From Cohnella sp. SGD-V74 (GTDB lineage: Bacteria; Bacillota; Bacilli; Paenibacillales; Paenibacillaceae), in assembly GCF_003001675.1 (NCBI RefSeq), contig NZ_PVYW01000013.1, positions 124,001 through 188,000 on the forward strand: a DNA stretch of 64,000 bases, given 5' to 3'. Made by a program: the position numbers and the translations under genes. Shown piece by piece: positions 40,701 to 50,147 of this stretch. The notes under the pieces are model-generated. The model was given only the letters and a program-made list of their open reading frames with translations. It was not told where the DNA came from and made no database searches. Position 1 is the stretch's first letter. Every line of letters starts with the position of its first letter.

Positions 40701-41987
40701 TTATCCGTAGATTTGAGCGACCTGGTTCGTCTGCTCGCGGTTGCGGCCGACCGAGAAGATGGCGATCGGAATGCCCGTCAGCTCGGTAATGCGCGCGATG
40801 AAACGCTGGGTCGTCTCCGGCAGATCGCTGATCTGCTTCGCTCCGGAGATATCCTCATGCCAGCCCGGAAGCTCTTCGTATACCGCTTCGCATTCCTCAA
40901 GCAGCTTGAGATTGGCCGGATAGTGCTCCATCAGCTCGCCGCGGAACTTGTAGGCCGTGCAGATCTTCACCGTGTCCAGACCGGTCAGCACGTCCAACGA
41001 GTTCAGGCTGAGTCCGGTGATGCCGCTGACGCGGCGGGCGTGGCGGACGACAACCGAGTCGAACCAGCCGACGCGGCGAGGGCGTCCCGTTACGGTGCCG
41101 TACTCGTGTCCCTTGTCGCGAATCCATTGGCCGATCTCGTTGTCCAGCTCGGTCGGGAACGGACCGTCTCCGACGCGAGTCGTGTACGCTTTGGCCACGC
41201 CGATGACTTCCCTGATCTTGGACGGGCCGACGCCGGAGCCGATGCACACGCCGCCTGCCGAAGGGTTCGAGCTGGTCACGTACGGATACGTTCCTTGGTC
41301 GATGTCGAGCATGACGCCTTGCGCGCCTTCGAACAGCACTTTCTTCCCGGCGTCGATCGCGTCGTTCAAGACGACCGACGTATCGGTCACGTACGGACGA
41401 AGCTTCTCGGCCAACTCCAGGTACTCGTTGATGATGCCGTCCGCATCGAGCGCTTCCCCGTTGTACATTTGGGTGATGACTTGGTTTTTGTCCGCGATAA
41501 TGGCGCGGGCCTTCTCCGCGAACGCTTCCGGCACCATCAGATCGGCGATCCGAATGCCGTTGCGCGCCGCTTTATCCATATAGCAAGGACCGATGCCTTT
41601 GCGAGTCGTGCCGATCTTGTTGTCCGCCTTGCGGTCTTCCTCCAAGGCGTCAAGCACCAGGTGATACGGCATAATGACGTGGGCGCGGTCGCTGATCTTC
41701 AAATTGTCGGTGGAAAATCCATTGTCCTGAATGTACTGAATTTCTTCCACGAGAGCGGCCGGATTGATGACCATTCCGTTCCCGATGACGCAGAGCTTGT
41801 TCTGATTGAAAATTCCGGATGGAACCATTGTTAACTTGTATTTCTTGTTATCTATGAGAATAGTATGCCCGGCGTTATTCCCGCCTTGATAACGGGCGAC
41901 GACGTCGGCCTTCTCGGCCAAATAGTCGGTAATCTTGCCTTTACCCTCGTCTCCCCATTGCGTACCAACGACAACGACTGTTGACAA
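40701..41987 (-). CDS. purA: Adenylosuccinate synthetase
   Basis: A 428-residue enzyme converting IMP, GTP and aspartate to adenylosuccinate, the first committed AMP step. Signatures are VVVVGTQWGDEGKGKITD (catalytic loop with Asp) and GGNNAGHTI, then GTTRKGIGPCYMDKAARNGIR and GRPRRVGWFD. The start is TTG at 41987 (protein M-S-T-V-V-V-V) with GGAGGG 6 bp upstream. The frame extends upstream to 42053 without a ribosome site. It lies 180 bp downstream of dnaB in the same orientation, as in B. subtilis relatives. Confidence 0.97.
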   Translation of the reverse strand: MSTVVVVGTQWGDEGKGKITDYLAEKADVVARYQGGNNAGHTILIDNKKYKLTMVPSGIFNQNKLCVIGNGMVINPAALVEEIQYIQDNGFSTDNLKISDRAHVIMPYHLVLDALEEDRKADNKIGTTRKGIGPCYMDKAARNGIRIADLMVPEAFAEKARAIIADKNQVITQMYNGEALDADGIINEYLELAEKLRPYVTDTSVVLNDAIDAGKKVLFEGAQGVMLDIDQGTYPYVTSSNPSAGGVCIGSGVGPSKIREVIGVAKAYTTRVGDGPFPTELDNEIGQWIRDKGHEYGTVTGRPRRVGWFDSVVVRHARRVSGITGLSLNSLDVLTGLDTVKICTAYKFRGELMEHYPANLKLLEECEAVYEELPGWHEDISGAKQISDLPETTQRFIARITELTGIPIAIFSVGRNREQTNQVAQIYG

Positions 41988-42168
41988 TGCAATCCCTCCA
42001 TCCGAATGCGTCTGGCGCACATCGGCATGATAATGCCGCCCGACTATCGCCAATCGCGATCAGGCAGCATGATTAGTTTATCAACTGTACCGAGGGAAGT
42101 CAACGCAAAAACGAACAATGCCGCAACCGCCCATATGAATGTTCGGAATTCAGCTTCAATAAACAGGA

Positions 42169-43545
42169 TTATGCGCTGCCGGCATAGGCTTCGCCATGCG
42201 ATCGGTCCAGACTGACGAATTTGTTGAAGTTTTTCAGGAACACGAGCTCGACCGTTCCGACCGGGCCGTTCCGCTGCTTGGCAATAATGATCTCGATGAT
42301 GTTCTTCTTCTCGGATTCCTTGTCGTAGTAATCGTCCCGATACAAGAACGCGACGATGTCGGCATCCTGCTCGATCGAGCCCGATTCCCGAAGGTCGGAC
42401 ATCATCGGTCGTTTGTCCTGCCGCTGCTCTACCCCCCGGGACAGCTGGGACAGCGCGATGACCGGCACTTCCAGCTCACGGGCGATCTGCTTCAGCGTAC
42501 GGGAAATTTCCGAAACCTCCTGCTGACGGTTCTCTCCGGCTTTGCCGCGGCCCTGAATGAGCTGCAGGTAGTCGATGAGAATCATGCCGAGGCCTTTCTC
42601 CTTCTTCAGACGCCGGCACTTGGCCCGGATGTCCGACACGGTAATGCCCGGCGTGTCGTCGATATAGATCTGCGCTTCCGATAAGGAGCCGATCGCCATC
42701 GACAGCTTCTCCCAGTCGTCGCCTTCCAGATGGCCCGTTCTCATCCGCTGGGCATCGACGTTGGATTCGGCGCAGATGATCCGCTGCACAAGCTGGGCGG
42801 CGGACATCTCGAGACTGAAGATCGCCACTGTCTCCGAAGCTCGAACGGCGACGTTCTGCGCGACATTCAGCGCGAAGGCCGTTTTCCCTACGGATGGACG
42901 GGCGGCGACGATAATCAAGTCGTTCTTTTGAAATCCGGCGGTCATCCGGTCAAGATCGACGAAACCGGAAGGAATGCCGGTTACGCCTCCCCGGTTGTTA
43001 TACAGAAACTCGACGCGCTCGAACACTTCCATCAACACATCGCGAATACTGATGAACCCGGTGGACGTGCGCCGGTTGGAAAGCTCCATGATCCGCGCTT
43101 CGGCGTCGTTCAGCAGCACGCCCACGTCGTCCTCGGTCGCATAGCCGTTGGAGACGATCTGCGTTGCCGTGCGGATCAGGCGGCGAAGAATCGCTTTCTC
43201 TTCGACGATCGTTGCATAGTATTCCACATTCGCCGCCGTTGGAACCGCGTTGGCGAGCTTCGTTAAATAAATAATTCCCCCGACCTCTTCCATCTGCCCC
43301 ATGTCCTGAAGACGGGAAGCTAACGTAACGAGGTCGATCGGCTGATTGTCGTCGTTCAGAGCCACCATCGCATCGTAGATGCGCTGATGGGCCACGCTGT
43401 AGAAATCATCCGACTTCAGACGTTCCATGGCGGAGACGAGAGCTTCGGCTTCCAGCAGGATCGCGCCGAGCACGGCCTGCTCCGCTTCCATATTTTGCGG
43501 CGGGACGCGGTCGTACAGCATCGGCTGCTCCACGTTTCCGTTCAT
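42169..43545 (-). CDS. dnaB: Replicative DNA helicase (DnaB family; dnaC in B. subtilis)
   Basis: A 458-residue hexameric helicase. The N-terminal domain (PPQNMEAEQAVLGAILLE) is joined through a linker to a RecA-like C-domain: Walker A ARPSVGKTAFALN, Walker B GMILIDYLQLIQG, SRTLKQIARELEVPVIALSQLSRGVEQR and the arginine finger in KQRNGPVGTVEL. It unwinds DNA at the fork. It starts four bases after the rplI stop on the same strand. Confidence 0.97.
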   Translation of the reverse strand: MNGNVEQPMLYDRVPPQNMEAEQAVLGAILLEAEALVSAMERLKSDDFYSVAHQRIYDAMVALNDDNQPIDLVTLASRLQDMGQMEEVGGIIYLTKLANAVPTAANVEYYATIVEEKAILRRLIRTATQIVSNGYATEDDVGVLLNDAEARIMELSNRRTSTGFISIRDVLMEVFERVEFLYNNRGGVTGIPSGFVDLDRMTAGFQKNDLIIVAARPSVGKTAFALNVAQNVAVRASETVAIFSLEMSAAQLVQRIICAESNVDAQRMRTGHLEGDDWEKLSMAIGSLSEAQIYIDDTPGITVSDIRAKCRRLKKEKGLGMILIDYLQLIQGRGKAGENRQQEVSEISRTLKQIARELEVPVIALSQLSRGVEQRQDKRPMMSDLRESGSIEQDADIVAFLYRDDYYDKESEKKNIIEIIIAKQRNGPVGTVELVFLKNFNKFVSLDRSHGEAYAGSA

Positions 43546-43549
43546 CGGA

Positions 43550-43993
43550 TCATTCCTCCACGACTTGTACGCTTAATGTGCCCTTTACGTCAGGATACAG
43601 TTTGACCGCGACTTTCGTAACGCCCAGCACCCGAATCGGATCGTCCAGCTCGATCTTTCTCTTGTCGATCGAGATGTTCAGCTTCTCGAGCGCTTCCGAG
43701 ATTTGCTTGCTCGTAATGGCTCCGAACAGACGGCCGCCTTCACCCGCCTTCGCCTTGATGACGACGGTCATCTCGCCGAGGCGAGCGGCAAGCTCCTGCG
43801 CGTCCTTCTTCTCGTTGTCTTTCTTCTTCTGGGCCGAAGCCGCTTGCTGGTTCAACGTTTTCTTGGCGCCCTCTGTAGCGATCTGAACGACCCCTTTAGG
43901 CAGCAGGAAATTGCGCGCGTACCCTTCCGACACTTCCTTGATCTCGCCTTTCTTGCCTTGGCCTTTCACGTCTTGCAAGAAGATGACTTTCAT
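43550..43993 (-). CDS. rplI: 50S ribosomal protein L9
   Basis: A 147-residue L9: MKVIFLQDVKGQGKKGEIKEVSEGYARNFLLPKG is the N-terminal rRNA-binding domain, followed by the long helix (AKKTLNQQAASAQKKKDNEKKDAQELAARLGE) and the C-domain (EGGRLFGAITSKQISEAL). Its ATG overlaps the gdpP stop by four bases, so expression is coupled. Confidence 0.97.
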   Translation of the reverse strand: MKVIFLQDVKGQGKKGEIKEVSEGYARNFLLPKGVVQIATEGAKKTLNQQAASAQKKKDNEKKDAQELAARLGEMTVVIKAKAGEGGRLFGAITSKQISEALEKLNISIDKRKIELDDPIRVLGVTKVAVKLYPDVKGTLSVQVVEE

Positions 43994-45954
43994 TCGAATA
44001 ACCCCTCTTCCTTCTCGAGTTCTTGTAATACTTGCTTAAGCTTGTTCGTCACTTCCGGAATCGAGCCTTGCAGCTGAGCCGCGGCGTTCGTGAAATGACC
44101 GCCGCCTCCGAGCCGTTCCATGACGATCTGAACGTTGATCTGTCCCAGAGACCGGGCGCTGATCCCGACGAGCCCGTCCGGCCTCGTGCCGATGACGAAG
44201 GACGCCTTGATCCCCGTCATGTTGAGCAGCGTATCCGCCGCCTGCGCGATCAGCAGCTGCGGCACCTGCTTGCCGGAATCGGCGGCCGCGATCGCGATGC
44301 AATTGCGGAACGTCTCCGCATGACGGATCAGCTCGGCTTTGCGGATGTATTCGTCCAGGTCTTCCTTCAGCATCCGCTGAATCAGCGCCGAATCGGCGCC
44401 GTTGCGGCGGAGGAAGGAGGCCGCCTCGAACGTGCGCGAGCCCGTGCGGAAGGCGAAGCTCTTCGTGTCGACGGTGATGCCGGCCAGCAGAGCCGTCGCC
44501 TCGCGCATGTCGAGCACGACGCGTTCGTGAATATATTGCAGAAGCTCGGTCACCAGCTCGCACGTCGACGAAGCGTAAGGCTCCATATAGACGAGCACTG
44601 CCTCGTCGATGAACTCCTCGCTGCGCCGATGATGATCGACGATGACGATCCGTTCGGTCGCCTGAAGCAATCGCGGCTCGGCGACCATCGTCGCCCGATG
44701 CGTGTCCACGACGACGGCGAGCGAACGCTTGCCGATCAGGTTAAGCGCCTGCTCCGGGGAGACGAACCGCTTCATCAGCTTCTCGTCCTCCTTCAGCATA
44801 TCCATCATCCGCTGGATCGAAGGGTTGACGCCTTCAAGCACGATGTAGGCCTCTCTGCCGTACAGCTGCGCCGCCTTCAGCACCCCGATCGCCGCGCCGA
44901 TCGCGTCCATGTCCGGCATTTTGTGACCCATGACGATAATATTGTCGCTTTCCTTCATCAGGTCGCGAAGCGCGTGGGCGATGACCCGGGCCCGCACCCT
45001 CGTCCGCTTCTCCACCGCGTTGCTCTTGCCGCCGTAGAAGCTCTGGCGCTGACCGAACTTGACGACCGCCTGGTCGCCGCCTCTGCCGAGCGCGATGTCC
45101 AGACTTCCCTGGACGAGATGCCCGAGCTCGATCACGTCGTCCGAACCGGATGCGAAGCCGATGCTCAGCGTCATCGGCAGCTTCTGTTCGATCGTAATTT
45201 CCCGCACGTCGTCCAGCAGCTCGAACCGCGACTGCTCCAAAGCCTTCAAGGTGCCTTGCTTCGTAATGACCATATACCGATCCGACGACAGCCGGCGCAG
45301 CAGCAGACCGTACTTCAACGCCCATTCGTTGATCTCCCCGGTCACCTTGGACAGCATGAGCGCGCGCTGCTGCTCATCCATGCCCTGCGCCACTTCTTCG
45401 AGATTGTCCATCATGACGATGCCGAGAGCGAGCTTCTCTTCCTCGTACCGCTTCTTCAGCGTAGAGCGTTCGGTAATGTCAACGACGTACAGCACCCGTT
45501 CGCTCGCCTTCAGTTGAAGCTCGAACACCCGGCCGCCGATCGTAATCTCGTGACCCGGCTCCTTATCCTTGCCCGACGGCTGCAGCACGGGAAAACTCGC
45601 GAACAGCGACTCGCCTACGATCGAAGCTTTGCCAATCACCGTAGACATGTAGGCGTTATGCCACTGGATCTCATGGTCCTCGTCGAAGATCGCGATCCCG
45701 ATGGGAAGATGGCCGATCACGTCGTTGCCTACGCTCTTGATTCGGTAAGAGAGCGTCAGCACGTAGTCGTCCAGATCCCGCCGGAACGCCTTCTCCGCGA
45801 GAATACCGTATACGGCGACGATCCCGCCCAGCACCAGGCCCAGCAACCCGAGCAGCCACTGATACCAGGCGAGAGCGACGGTCATCATGAATATAAGCAC
45901 CAGCGCCCAGACAATATGCATGCCGTGCCAGCGCTGCACGAGAAACTTGGGCAT
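43990..45954 (-). CDS. gdpP: Cyclic-di-AMP phosphodiesterase GdpP (YybT)
   Basis: A 654-residue protein: two N-terminal membrane segments (about 12-50), a heme-binding type PAS domain (FDEDHEIQWHNAYMSTVIGKASIVGESLF), a degenerate GGDEF domain (YMVITKQGTLKALEQSRFELLDDVREI), then DHH (GHKMPDMDAIGAAIG; VDTHRATM; VDHHRRSEEF) and DHHA1 (GGGGHFTNAAAQL) domains. It hydrolyses c-di-AMP to pApA and so controls potassium, osmolyte transport (including OpuA-type CBS transporters) and wall homeostasis. It is directly upstream of rplI and dnaB. Confidence 0.96.
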   Translation of the reverse strand: MPKFLVQRWHGMHIVWALVLIFMMTVALAWYQWLLGLLGLVLGGIVAVYGILAEKAFRRDLDDYVLTLSYRIKSVGNDVIGHLPIGIAIFDEDHEIQWHNAYMSTVIGKASIVGESLFASFPVLQPSGKDKEPGHEITIGGRVFELQLKASERVLYVVDITERSTLKKRYEEEKLALGIVMMDNLEEVAQGMDEQQRALMLSKVTGEINEWALKYGLLLRRLSSDRYMVITKQGTLKALEQSRFELLDDVREITIEQKLPMTLSIGFASGSDDVIELGHLVQGSLDIALGRGGDQAVVKFGQRQSFYGGKSNAVEKRTRVRARVIAHALRDLMKESDNIIVMGHKMPDMDAIGAAIGVLKAAQLYGREAYIVLEGVNPSIQRMMDMLKEDEKLMKRFVSPEQALNLIGKRSLAVVVDTHRATMVAEPRLLQATERIVIVDHHRRSEEFIDEAVLVYMEPYASSTCELVTELLQYIHERVVLDMREATALLAGITVDTKSFAFRTGSRTFEAASFLRRNGADSALIQRMLKEDLDEYIRKAELIRHAETFRNCIAIAAADSGKQVPQLLIAQAADTLLNMTGIKASFVIGTRPDGLVGISARSLGQINVQIVMERLGGGGHFTNAAAQLQGSIPEVTNKLKQVLQELEKEEGLFE

Positions 45955-46023
45955 ACCCGCTCCGCTCCCGTCTAATGTTTATCGGAAGACGGCCCCTGCA
46001 GGCCCGCTCATCCGACGAACGCC

Positions 46024-46941
46024 TTATTTCTCGAAATATTTCCGTATAGGAAACGCCGTGTCCAACAGCCCGATGATAAACGCATGAGGTATAAACAAAA
46101 TCGGCAAACACAGCAGCAGAGAAATCGCCCTCGGCCATTTCTTGACGCTCGTTAAGAAGAAGACGAAACCGATCGCCTGGATCGTGAACGCGAGCTCCAG
46201 AATCGGAATGAGATTCGATACGGCGATCCACCAATAGCCGCTCGACTCTTCCGACATGGCATACATGGCAATGATCGCGATCGCAAAATATAGAACCATA
46301 CTCCTCGGCAGCTTCCAGGTCTTGGCCTGGGGCAACGCCGGGGCGTCGAACGGAACGCTGCGCAGAGAGAGTCGGGACAACCCGTGCGTGACGATCGCAA
46401 CGAGGAACGACGATACGAGCAGCAGCATCGGAAGAATCGCCATGAAATAATCGACGAACTGGGTCGCCGCATTCGCAGCCCATCCCGCTTCGAACAGATT
46501 GGCCGTCTCGAACTGCTTGAAGTTGTCCGCCAGCATGGCCGTCAATTCCGCTTTCATGTCGATATTGGACAGTGCGGAGAAGAGCGCCAACACGAGCAGC
46601 ATCTGAGCCAGAACGATGACGAAGCCCGCCGTAACGGCCGATCTGGCCGAGCTTCCCCGCTTGTACAGGTGCCCCATGGCGATCGCCGGGACGAGGAAGT
46701 ACAGAGCCAGCGTCACCAGCATCGTTCCCATGGCCGCGCCCGACAACAGGAATACGGCCAGCCCGATCGGAACAAGGTGCACAACGAACGATCTTAAATC
46801 CAACATCGTATATAGAACGACGAAGGGCGTCATGACAAGAAACAAAGTAATGGCATTTAATGGCGTTACCAAGGTTAGCAACAATAATACCGCCGCCGCG
46901 CTCCAGGCGAGCGACTTCCAGCTCATCTTCAACCGATTCAC
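46024..46941 (-). CDS. YybS-like DUF2232 membrane protein
   Basis: A 305-residue polytopic membrane protein with about eight TM segments (SLAWSAAAVLLLLTLVTPLNAITLFLVMTPFVVLYTML; LLVSSFLVAIVTHGLSRL; SLLLCLPILFIPHAFIIGLLDTAFPIRKYF). This is the DUF2232 family conserved upstream of gdpP-rplI in Bacillota; its fold is related to ECF transporter S components, and its role is unknown. The ATG overlaps the MazG-like gene stop by four bases. Confidence 0.88.
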   Translation of the reverse strand: MNRLKMSWKSLAWSAAAVLLLLTLVTPLNAITLFLVMTPFVVLYTMLDLRSFVVHLVPIGLAVFLLSGAAMGTMLVTLALYFLVPAIAMGHLYKRGSSARSAVTAGFVIVLAQMLLVLALFSALSNIDMKAELTAMLADNFKQFETANLFEAGWAANAATQFVDYFMAILPMLLLVSSFLVAIVTHGLSRLSLRSVPFDAPALPQAKTWKLPRSMVLYFAIAIIAMYAMSEESSGYWWIAVSNLIPILELAFTIQAIGFVFFLTSVKKWPRAISLLLCLPILFIPHAFIIGLLDTAFPIRKYFEK

Positions 46942-47240
46942 CTCTTGCGGATATGTTCGGACAGCTCTGATAGATCCTTGTAATGATCCTCAAGCTGGTG
47001 ACCTTCTTGTTTAAGTTTGGCTAGCTTGTCCGCAATGGCGCTGTCCAGATCCCGGTACGGAATGCCGAGCCTCCGGCCCAGAATGTACGAGCTGGCGATC
47101 AGTCCCGCCAGACTGTCGACGACCCGGGAAGTGCTTCCATCCCAGATTGCTTTGAACAACCGGGACATTTGGTCCACGACTTCGGTTTTCAGCCATTCGA
47201 TCATGCGCGTTCGAGTCGCTACGTCCAAATCTCGTTCCAT
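46938..47240 (-). CDS. MazG-like family protein
   Basis: A 100-residue all-alpha protein (MERDLDVATRTRMIEWLKTEVVDQMSRLFKAIWDGSTSRVVDSLAGLIASSYILGRRLGIPYRDLDSAIADKLAKL) of the Bacilli MazG-like family (all-alpha NTP pyrophosphohydrolase fold). The EExxE-type metal-ligand motif is not obvious, so catalysis is doubtful. The ribosome site AGGAGG is strong. It is the first gene of the unit leading to DUF2232, gdpP, rplI and dnaB. Confidence 0.85.
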   Translation of the reverse strand: MERDLDVATRTRMIEWLKTEVVDQMSRLFKAIWDGSTSRVVDSLAGLIASSYILGRRLGIPYRDLDSAIADKLAKLKQEGHQLEDHYKDLSELSEHIRKR

Positions 47241-47344
47241 CGCTATTCCTCCTATGCTCTTCGACTGTACCTAGATGCATAAGCCCGGAAAGCTGCAAAT
47301 TCCATTATATCATAACTCCGGCTTCTCTCGGCAAGCAATAGACA

Positions 47345-47379
47345 GAGAACCCGGCCGCGGGGACCGCAGCCGGGTTCTC
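47345..47379. terminator. Hairpin after the amidohydrolase gene
   Basis: Perfect 11-bp stem GAGAACCCGGC / GCCGGGTTCTC, 25 bp past the amidohydrolase stop. T-runs are poor on both sides, so it may be a weak or factor-assisted terminator. Confidence 0.6.
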
Positions 47380-47404
47380 CATATTTTCCGCTCGGCATGG
47401 CGTC

Positions 47405-49402
47405 TTAAGCGGTCGTCAGCTTAAACGTCTGCCCGTCCTTCGTCAGCTTCCAGCCGCGGTCCTTCAGCGCCGACACCGGCACGTAGTTCCGCTTTCCGAC
47501 GGACAGCAGCTCTGTGCGGCTTCCATCCTCCCAGACGAGCCGATGGCCCCGCTCCAGGATCAGCTCTCCGACGGCCGGATCGGGTACGGCTGCCTGCCCG
47601 GAAGCCGCTCCCGACGATACCGCAGCCGTCCGTTCGGCCTTGTCCCATTCCACCGAATAGCCTTGCCCTTCCAATGCTTCCAGGTCGACGTAGTTGGAGC
47701 CGCGATATTCCAGCAGCGTCAGCTTGCTCTCTCCCCAGAGGAGAGTCGGCCCCTTGGACTTCACGCGCACGAACTCGCTCTTGATCGGCTGGCCGACGCG
47801 GATATCCTTATGAAGCCCTTCCTCGTCGAGCGCGACCTGGCCGTTCACGAGCACGTACTCGATTCCCGCGGAGACCAGCTCCGGCTTGGCCACCGTCGAG
47901 CGGTCGCTGATCGTGTCGTAGTCGAACACGACGATGTCGGCGTCCATCCCTTTGGCGATGCGGCCCTTCTTCTGCAAGGCGGGCGCTTGCTTCTCCAGCC
48001 GCTGCGCCGGAAGCAGCGACATCTTGGCGATCGCATCCGACAGCGAGATGACCTGCTGCTCGCGAACGTAGAGCCCGACCGTCCGGGCGAACGTTCCCGA
48101 CGCCCGCGGATGGTTGTTGAAGCCCGGCTCCAGAATGGCGTCGCTGCCGATCATGACGTACGGCGCCTTCAGCGAGTCGATGACGTCCTGCTTCGGAATC
48201 GCGTATGCGACCGCCAGCTTGCCTTCCTTCTGGTATTTGCGGAACGTCTCCTTCGTCAGCCGCTCCTCCGTCCCTGCGATCTGCAGATCCTCGTAGGAAA
48301 TGCGGAAGCGCTCCTGCCACCCCTCGTCGAACCTCGCCGAATTCAGGTACGTACCCCAATAATCGTAAGGATAGATGCAAGCGGTAATATCCAGCCCTTC
48401 CGCGATCGCGTCCTCTACCATCTGCAGCGACTGCTGCATCGAGAACGTGCCGCCGGTGCTGTTGATATGGTCGATATGTACAGCGGCGCCCGAGGCGCGG
48501 GCGTAGCCGATCAGTTCGTTCAGAGCGTCGATGTTCGTCCCCGGTTCTTCCATATCCGAATATCTGGCGTGGAAATAAACCGGAACGTTATACTTCTGCG
48601 CCAGCTTCATCAGCGGCAATATTTCCTTGTCGTTCACACCGGGAACGTACTCCAGGCTGAACGAGATGCCGAGCACGCCGTCGTTCAACGCCTTCTCGGC
48701 CTGATCCACCAGCTTCTGCGTCTGCTCCGGCTTGGCCGTGTCGTAGCGGCTCAGCTTGAACTGGTTGCGCGCTTGCGTGTAGAAGAACGAAGCCCCGAAA
48801 TGCAGCGGCGTCCTGTTGCGTTCGTAATACGGGTACCATTTCTCCGGGCTGGCTGTTCCGCCGTGCATGGCGATATTCGCCGTCACGCCGTCGGCGATCT
48901 TGTTCCAGACGCCGACCGGGTTCGGATCATAGGATAGATTGTCGATAAAACCAGGCGCTACGATGAGTCCCGTCGCGTCGATGACCCGCTTGCCCTTCAG
49001 CTTGCGATCGGTAACGAGCGCGATTTTGCCGTCCTGCACGGCGACGTTCAGGCCCTCCCGATCCAGCTTCGTCTCGGGATTAATGACGCGGCCGCCCGCG
49101 ATGACGATGTCATACGTCTGCTCCAGCTCGGACGAGGTCGGCGCATCGATCTCCGCCTCGGGCTCCTCCACCGCGGCCGGCTTCGATGCAACCGGGTCAG
49201 ACGAGCCGTCCGCGGGCTTCGCCGGGTCGTTCCCGGCCGTTCCTTCGCTTCCCGCCAATGGAGAAACAGACGGCCCTGAGCCGCTTCCCCCTGCGAACAG
49301 GGAGGAAGCGGCCCATATGCCGCCTGCGATAACAAGCATGGAAAGCGCGATTAGGATCGGATAAATCGTACGATTGCGTGAATTGCCCCGACTGTTAGTC
49401 AT
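47405..49402 (-). CDS. Secreted amidohydrolase of the D-aminoacylase family with C-terminal stalk domain
   Basis: A 665-residue exported protein: N-terminal membrane anchor/signal (IYPILIALSMLVIAGGIWAASSLF), Pro/Gly/Ser linker, amidohydrolase domain, then a copper-amine-oxidase-N-like stalk repeat (LLSVGKRNYVPVSALKDRGWKLTKDGQTFKLTT). The barrel keeps D-aminoacylase features (VYFHARYSDMEEPGTNIDAL; AAVHIDHINSTGG; MIGSDAILEPGFNNHPRASGTFARTVG), but the usual metal motif GFID-x-H-x-H reads GFIDNLSYD (nt 48925-48955). It therefore lacks the two His ligands of the alpha metal and may be a mono-metal or altered enzyme. ATG 49402 is chosen with GGAGG 4 bp upstream. Confidence 0.87.
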   Translation of the reverse strand: MTNSRGNSRNRTIYPILIALSMLVIAGGIWAASSLFAGGSGSGPSVSPLAGSEGTAGNDPAKPADGSSDPVASKPAAVEEPEAEIDAPTSSELEQTYDIVIAGGRVINPETKLDREGLNVAVQDGKIALVTDRKLKGKRVIDATGLIVAPGFIDNLSYDPNPVGVWNKIADGVTANIAMHGGTASPEKWYPYYERNRTPLHFGASFFYTQARNQFKLSRYDTAKPEQTQKLVDQAEKALNDGVLGISFSLEYVPGVNDKEILPLMKLAQKYNVPVYFHARYSDMEEPGTNIDALNELIGYARASGAAVHIDHINSTGGTFSMQQSLQMVEDAIAEGLDITACIYPYDYWGTYLNSARFDEGWQERFRISYEDLQIAGTEERLTKETFRKYQKEGKLAVAYAIPKQDVIDSLKAPYVMIGSDAILEPGFNNHPRASGTFARTVGLYVREQQVISLSDAIAKMSLLPAQRLEKQAPALQKKGRIAKGMDADIVVFDYDTISDRSTVAKPELVSAGIEYVLVNGQVALDEEGLHKDIRVGQPIKSEFVRVKSKGPTLLWGESKLTLLEYRGSNYVDLEALEGQGYSVEWDKAERTAAVSSGAASGQAAVPDPAVGELILERGHRLVWEDGSRTELLSVGKRNYVPVSALKDRGWKLTKDGQTFKLTTA

Positions 49403-49429
49403 CGTTCCTCCGCCATTGTCCAATATTTT

Positions 49430-49598
49430 CCTAGGGCGTGTATGCAACCTCCGAGGATAGCAGATGTTGCCGAATTTTCGTTCCATGCAAGGAACTTTTG
49501 TGAAGGCGTACCGGAGGTACGTCAAGCAAAAGTGACGCAGCAGGGGGCGAAAAGGCGGTGATAGATGCCTCTGAGCGGGTTTGCATACACGTCCTAGG
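49430..49598. mobile_element. MITE-like element with about 20-bp terminal inverted repeats
   Basis: A 169-bp non-coding segment bounded by CCTAGGGCGTGTATGCAACC on the left and its inverse CCTAGGACGTGTATGCAAACC on the right (one or two differences). The interior has further short palindromes (CGTACCGGAGGTACG). The right end overlaps the last two codons of the CBS-protein gene. No transposase is present. A condensed version with both ends fused is found at 58012. Confidence 0.65.
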
Positions 49599-50031
49599 CT
49601 TCCCTTTTCAGCCCTTTTTCATCCGGCACGACGGTCAGCAATTTCGCAGTATAGTCGATAATGTCGCTGCGGCGCACGATGCCGATGAAGTGATTCATGT
49701 CGTCCACCACGGGGACGAAGTTTTGCGTCTTTGCCAAAGAGATCAGATCGACCATGTTCGCGTCGATGCGAACCGGCAAATTATTCAATCTAAGCGGAAC
49801 TTCGCTGAGCCGTACGCGGTGAAGCTGATCGAAGCTCAAATCCGGATTCGCCTTCAAGTACCAGAGCAAATCCCCTTCCGTAACCGTCGCCTTGTACTCG
49901 CCTTTCTCGCTGATGACGGGAACGGCTGTGTACCGGTGACGCTCCATTCGCTCCAGCGTCTGGCGCAAGGTCGCCTCTTCGCTGACGCTTACCACTTCTT
50001 GCTTGGGCAGCAAAAAAAACGCGATATTCAT
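49594..50031 (-). CDS. CBS-domain-pair protein
   Basis: A 145-residue protein made of two CBS motifs (MNIAFFLLPKQEVVSVSEEATLRQTLERMERHRYTAVPVISEKGEYKATVTEGDLLWYL; LPVRIDANMVDLISLAKTQNFVPVVDDMNHFIGIVRRSDIIDYTAKLL). The arrangement resembles B. subtilis YkuL/CbpB, a c-di-AMP-binding protein that influences (p)ppGpp synthesis. That assignment is tentative. The start has AAGGAGGAAC upstream. Its last codons lie within the MITE-like right end, so the element may have replaced the original C-terminus. Confidence 0.87.
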   Translation of the reverse strand: MNIAFFLLPKQEVVSVSEEATLRQTLERMERHRYTAVPVISEKGEYKATVTEGDLLWYLKANPDLSFDQLHRVRLSEVPLRLNNLPVRIDANMVDLISLAKTQNFVPVVDDMNHFIGIVRRSDIIDYTAKLLTVVPDEKGLKREA

Positions 50032-50147
50032 AAGTTCGTAAGTTCCTCCTTCGCAGCAACGAAAGACCCGCGAATTCCGGGCGCGGTATTCTCATTATAC
50101 CACGGCAAGGCGATGCTCTACCATGGAACCCCGCGCTTTTTGTCCGT

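Noticed and set aside
45671..46993. 440-codon minus-strand frame spanning the gdpP start and the DUF2232 gene
   Set aside because: It is out of frame with two well-supported genes and its translation is low-complexity Arg/Gly-rich.
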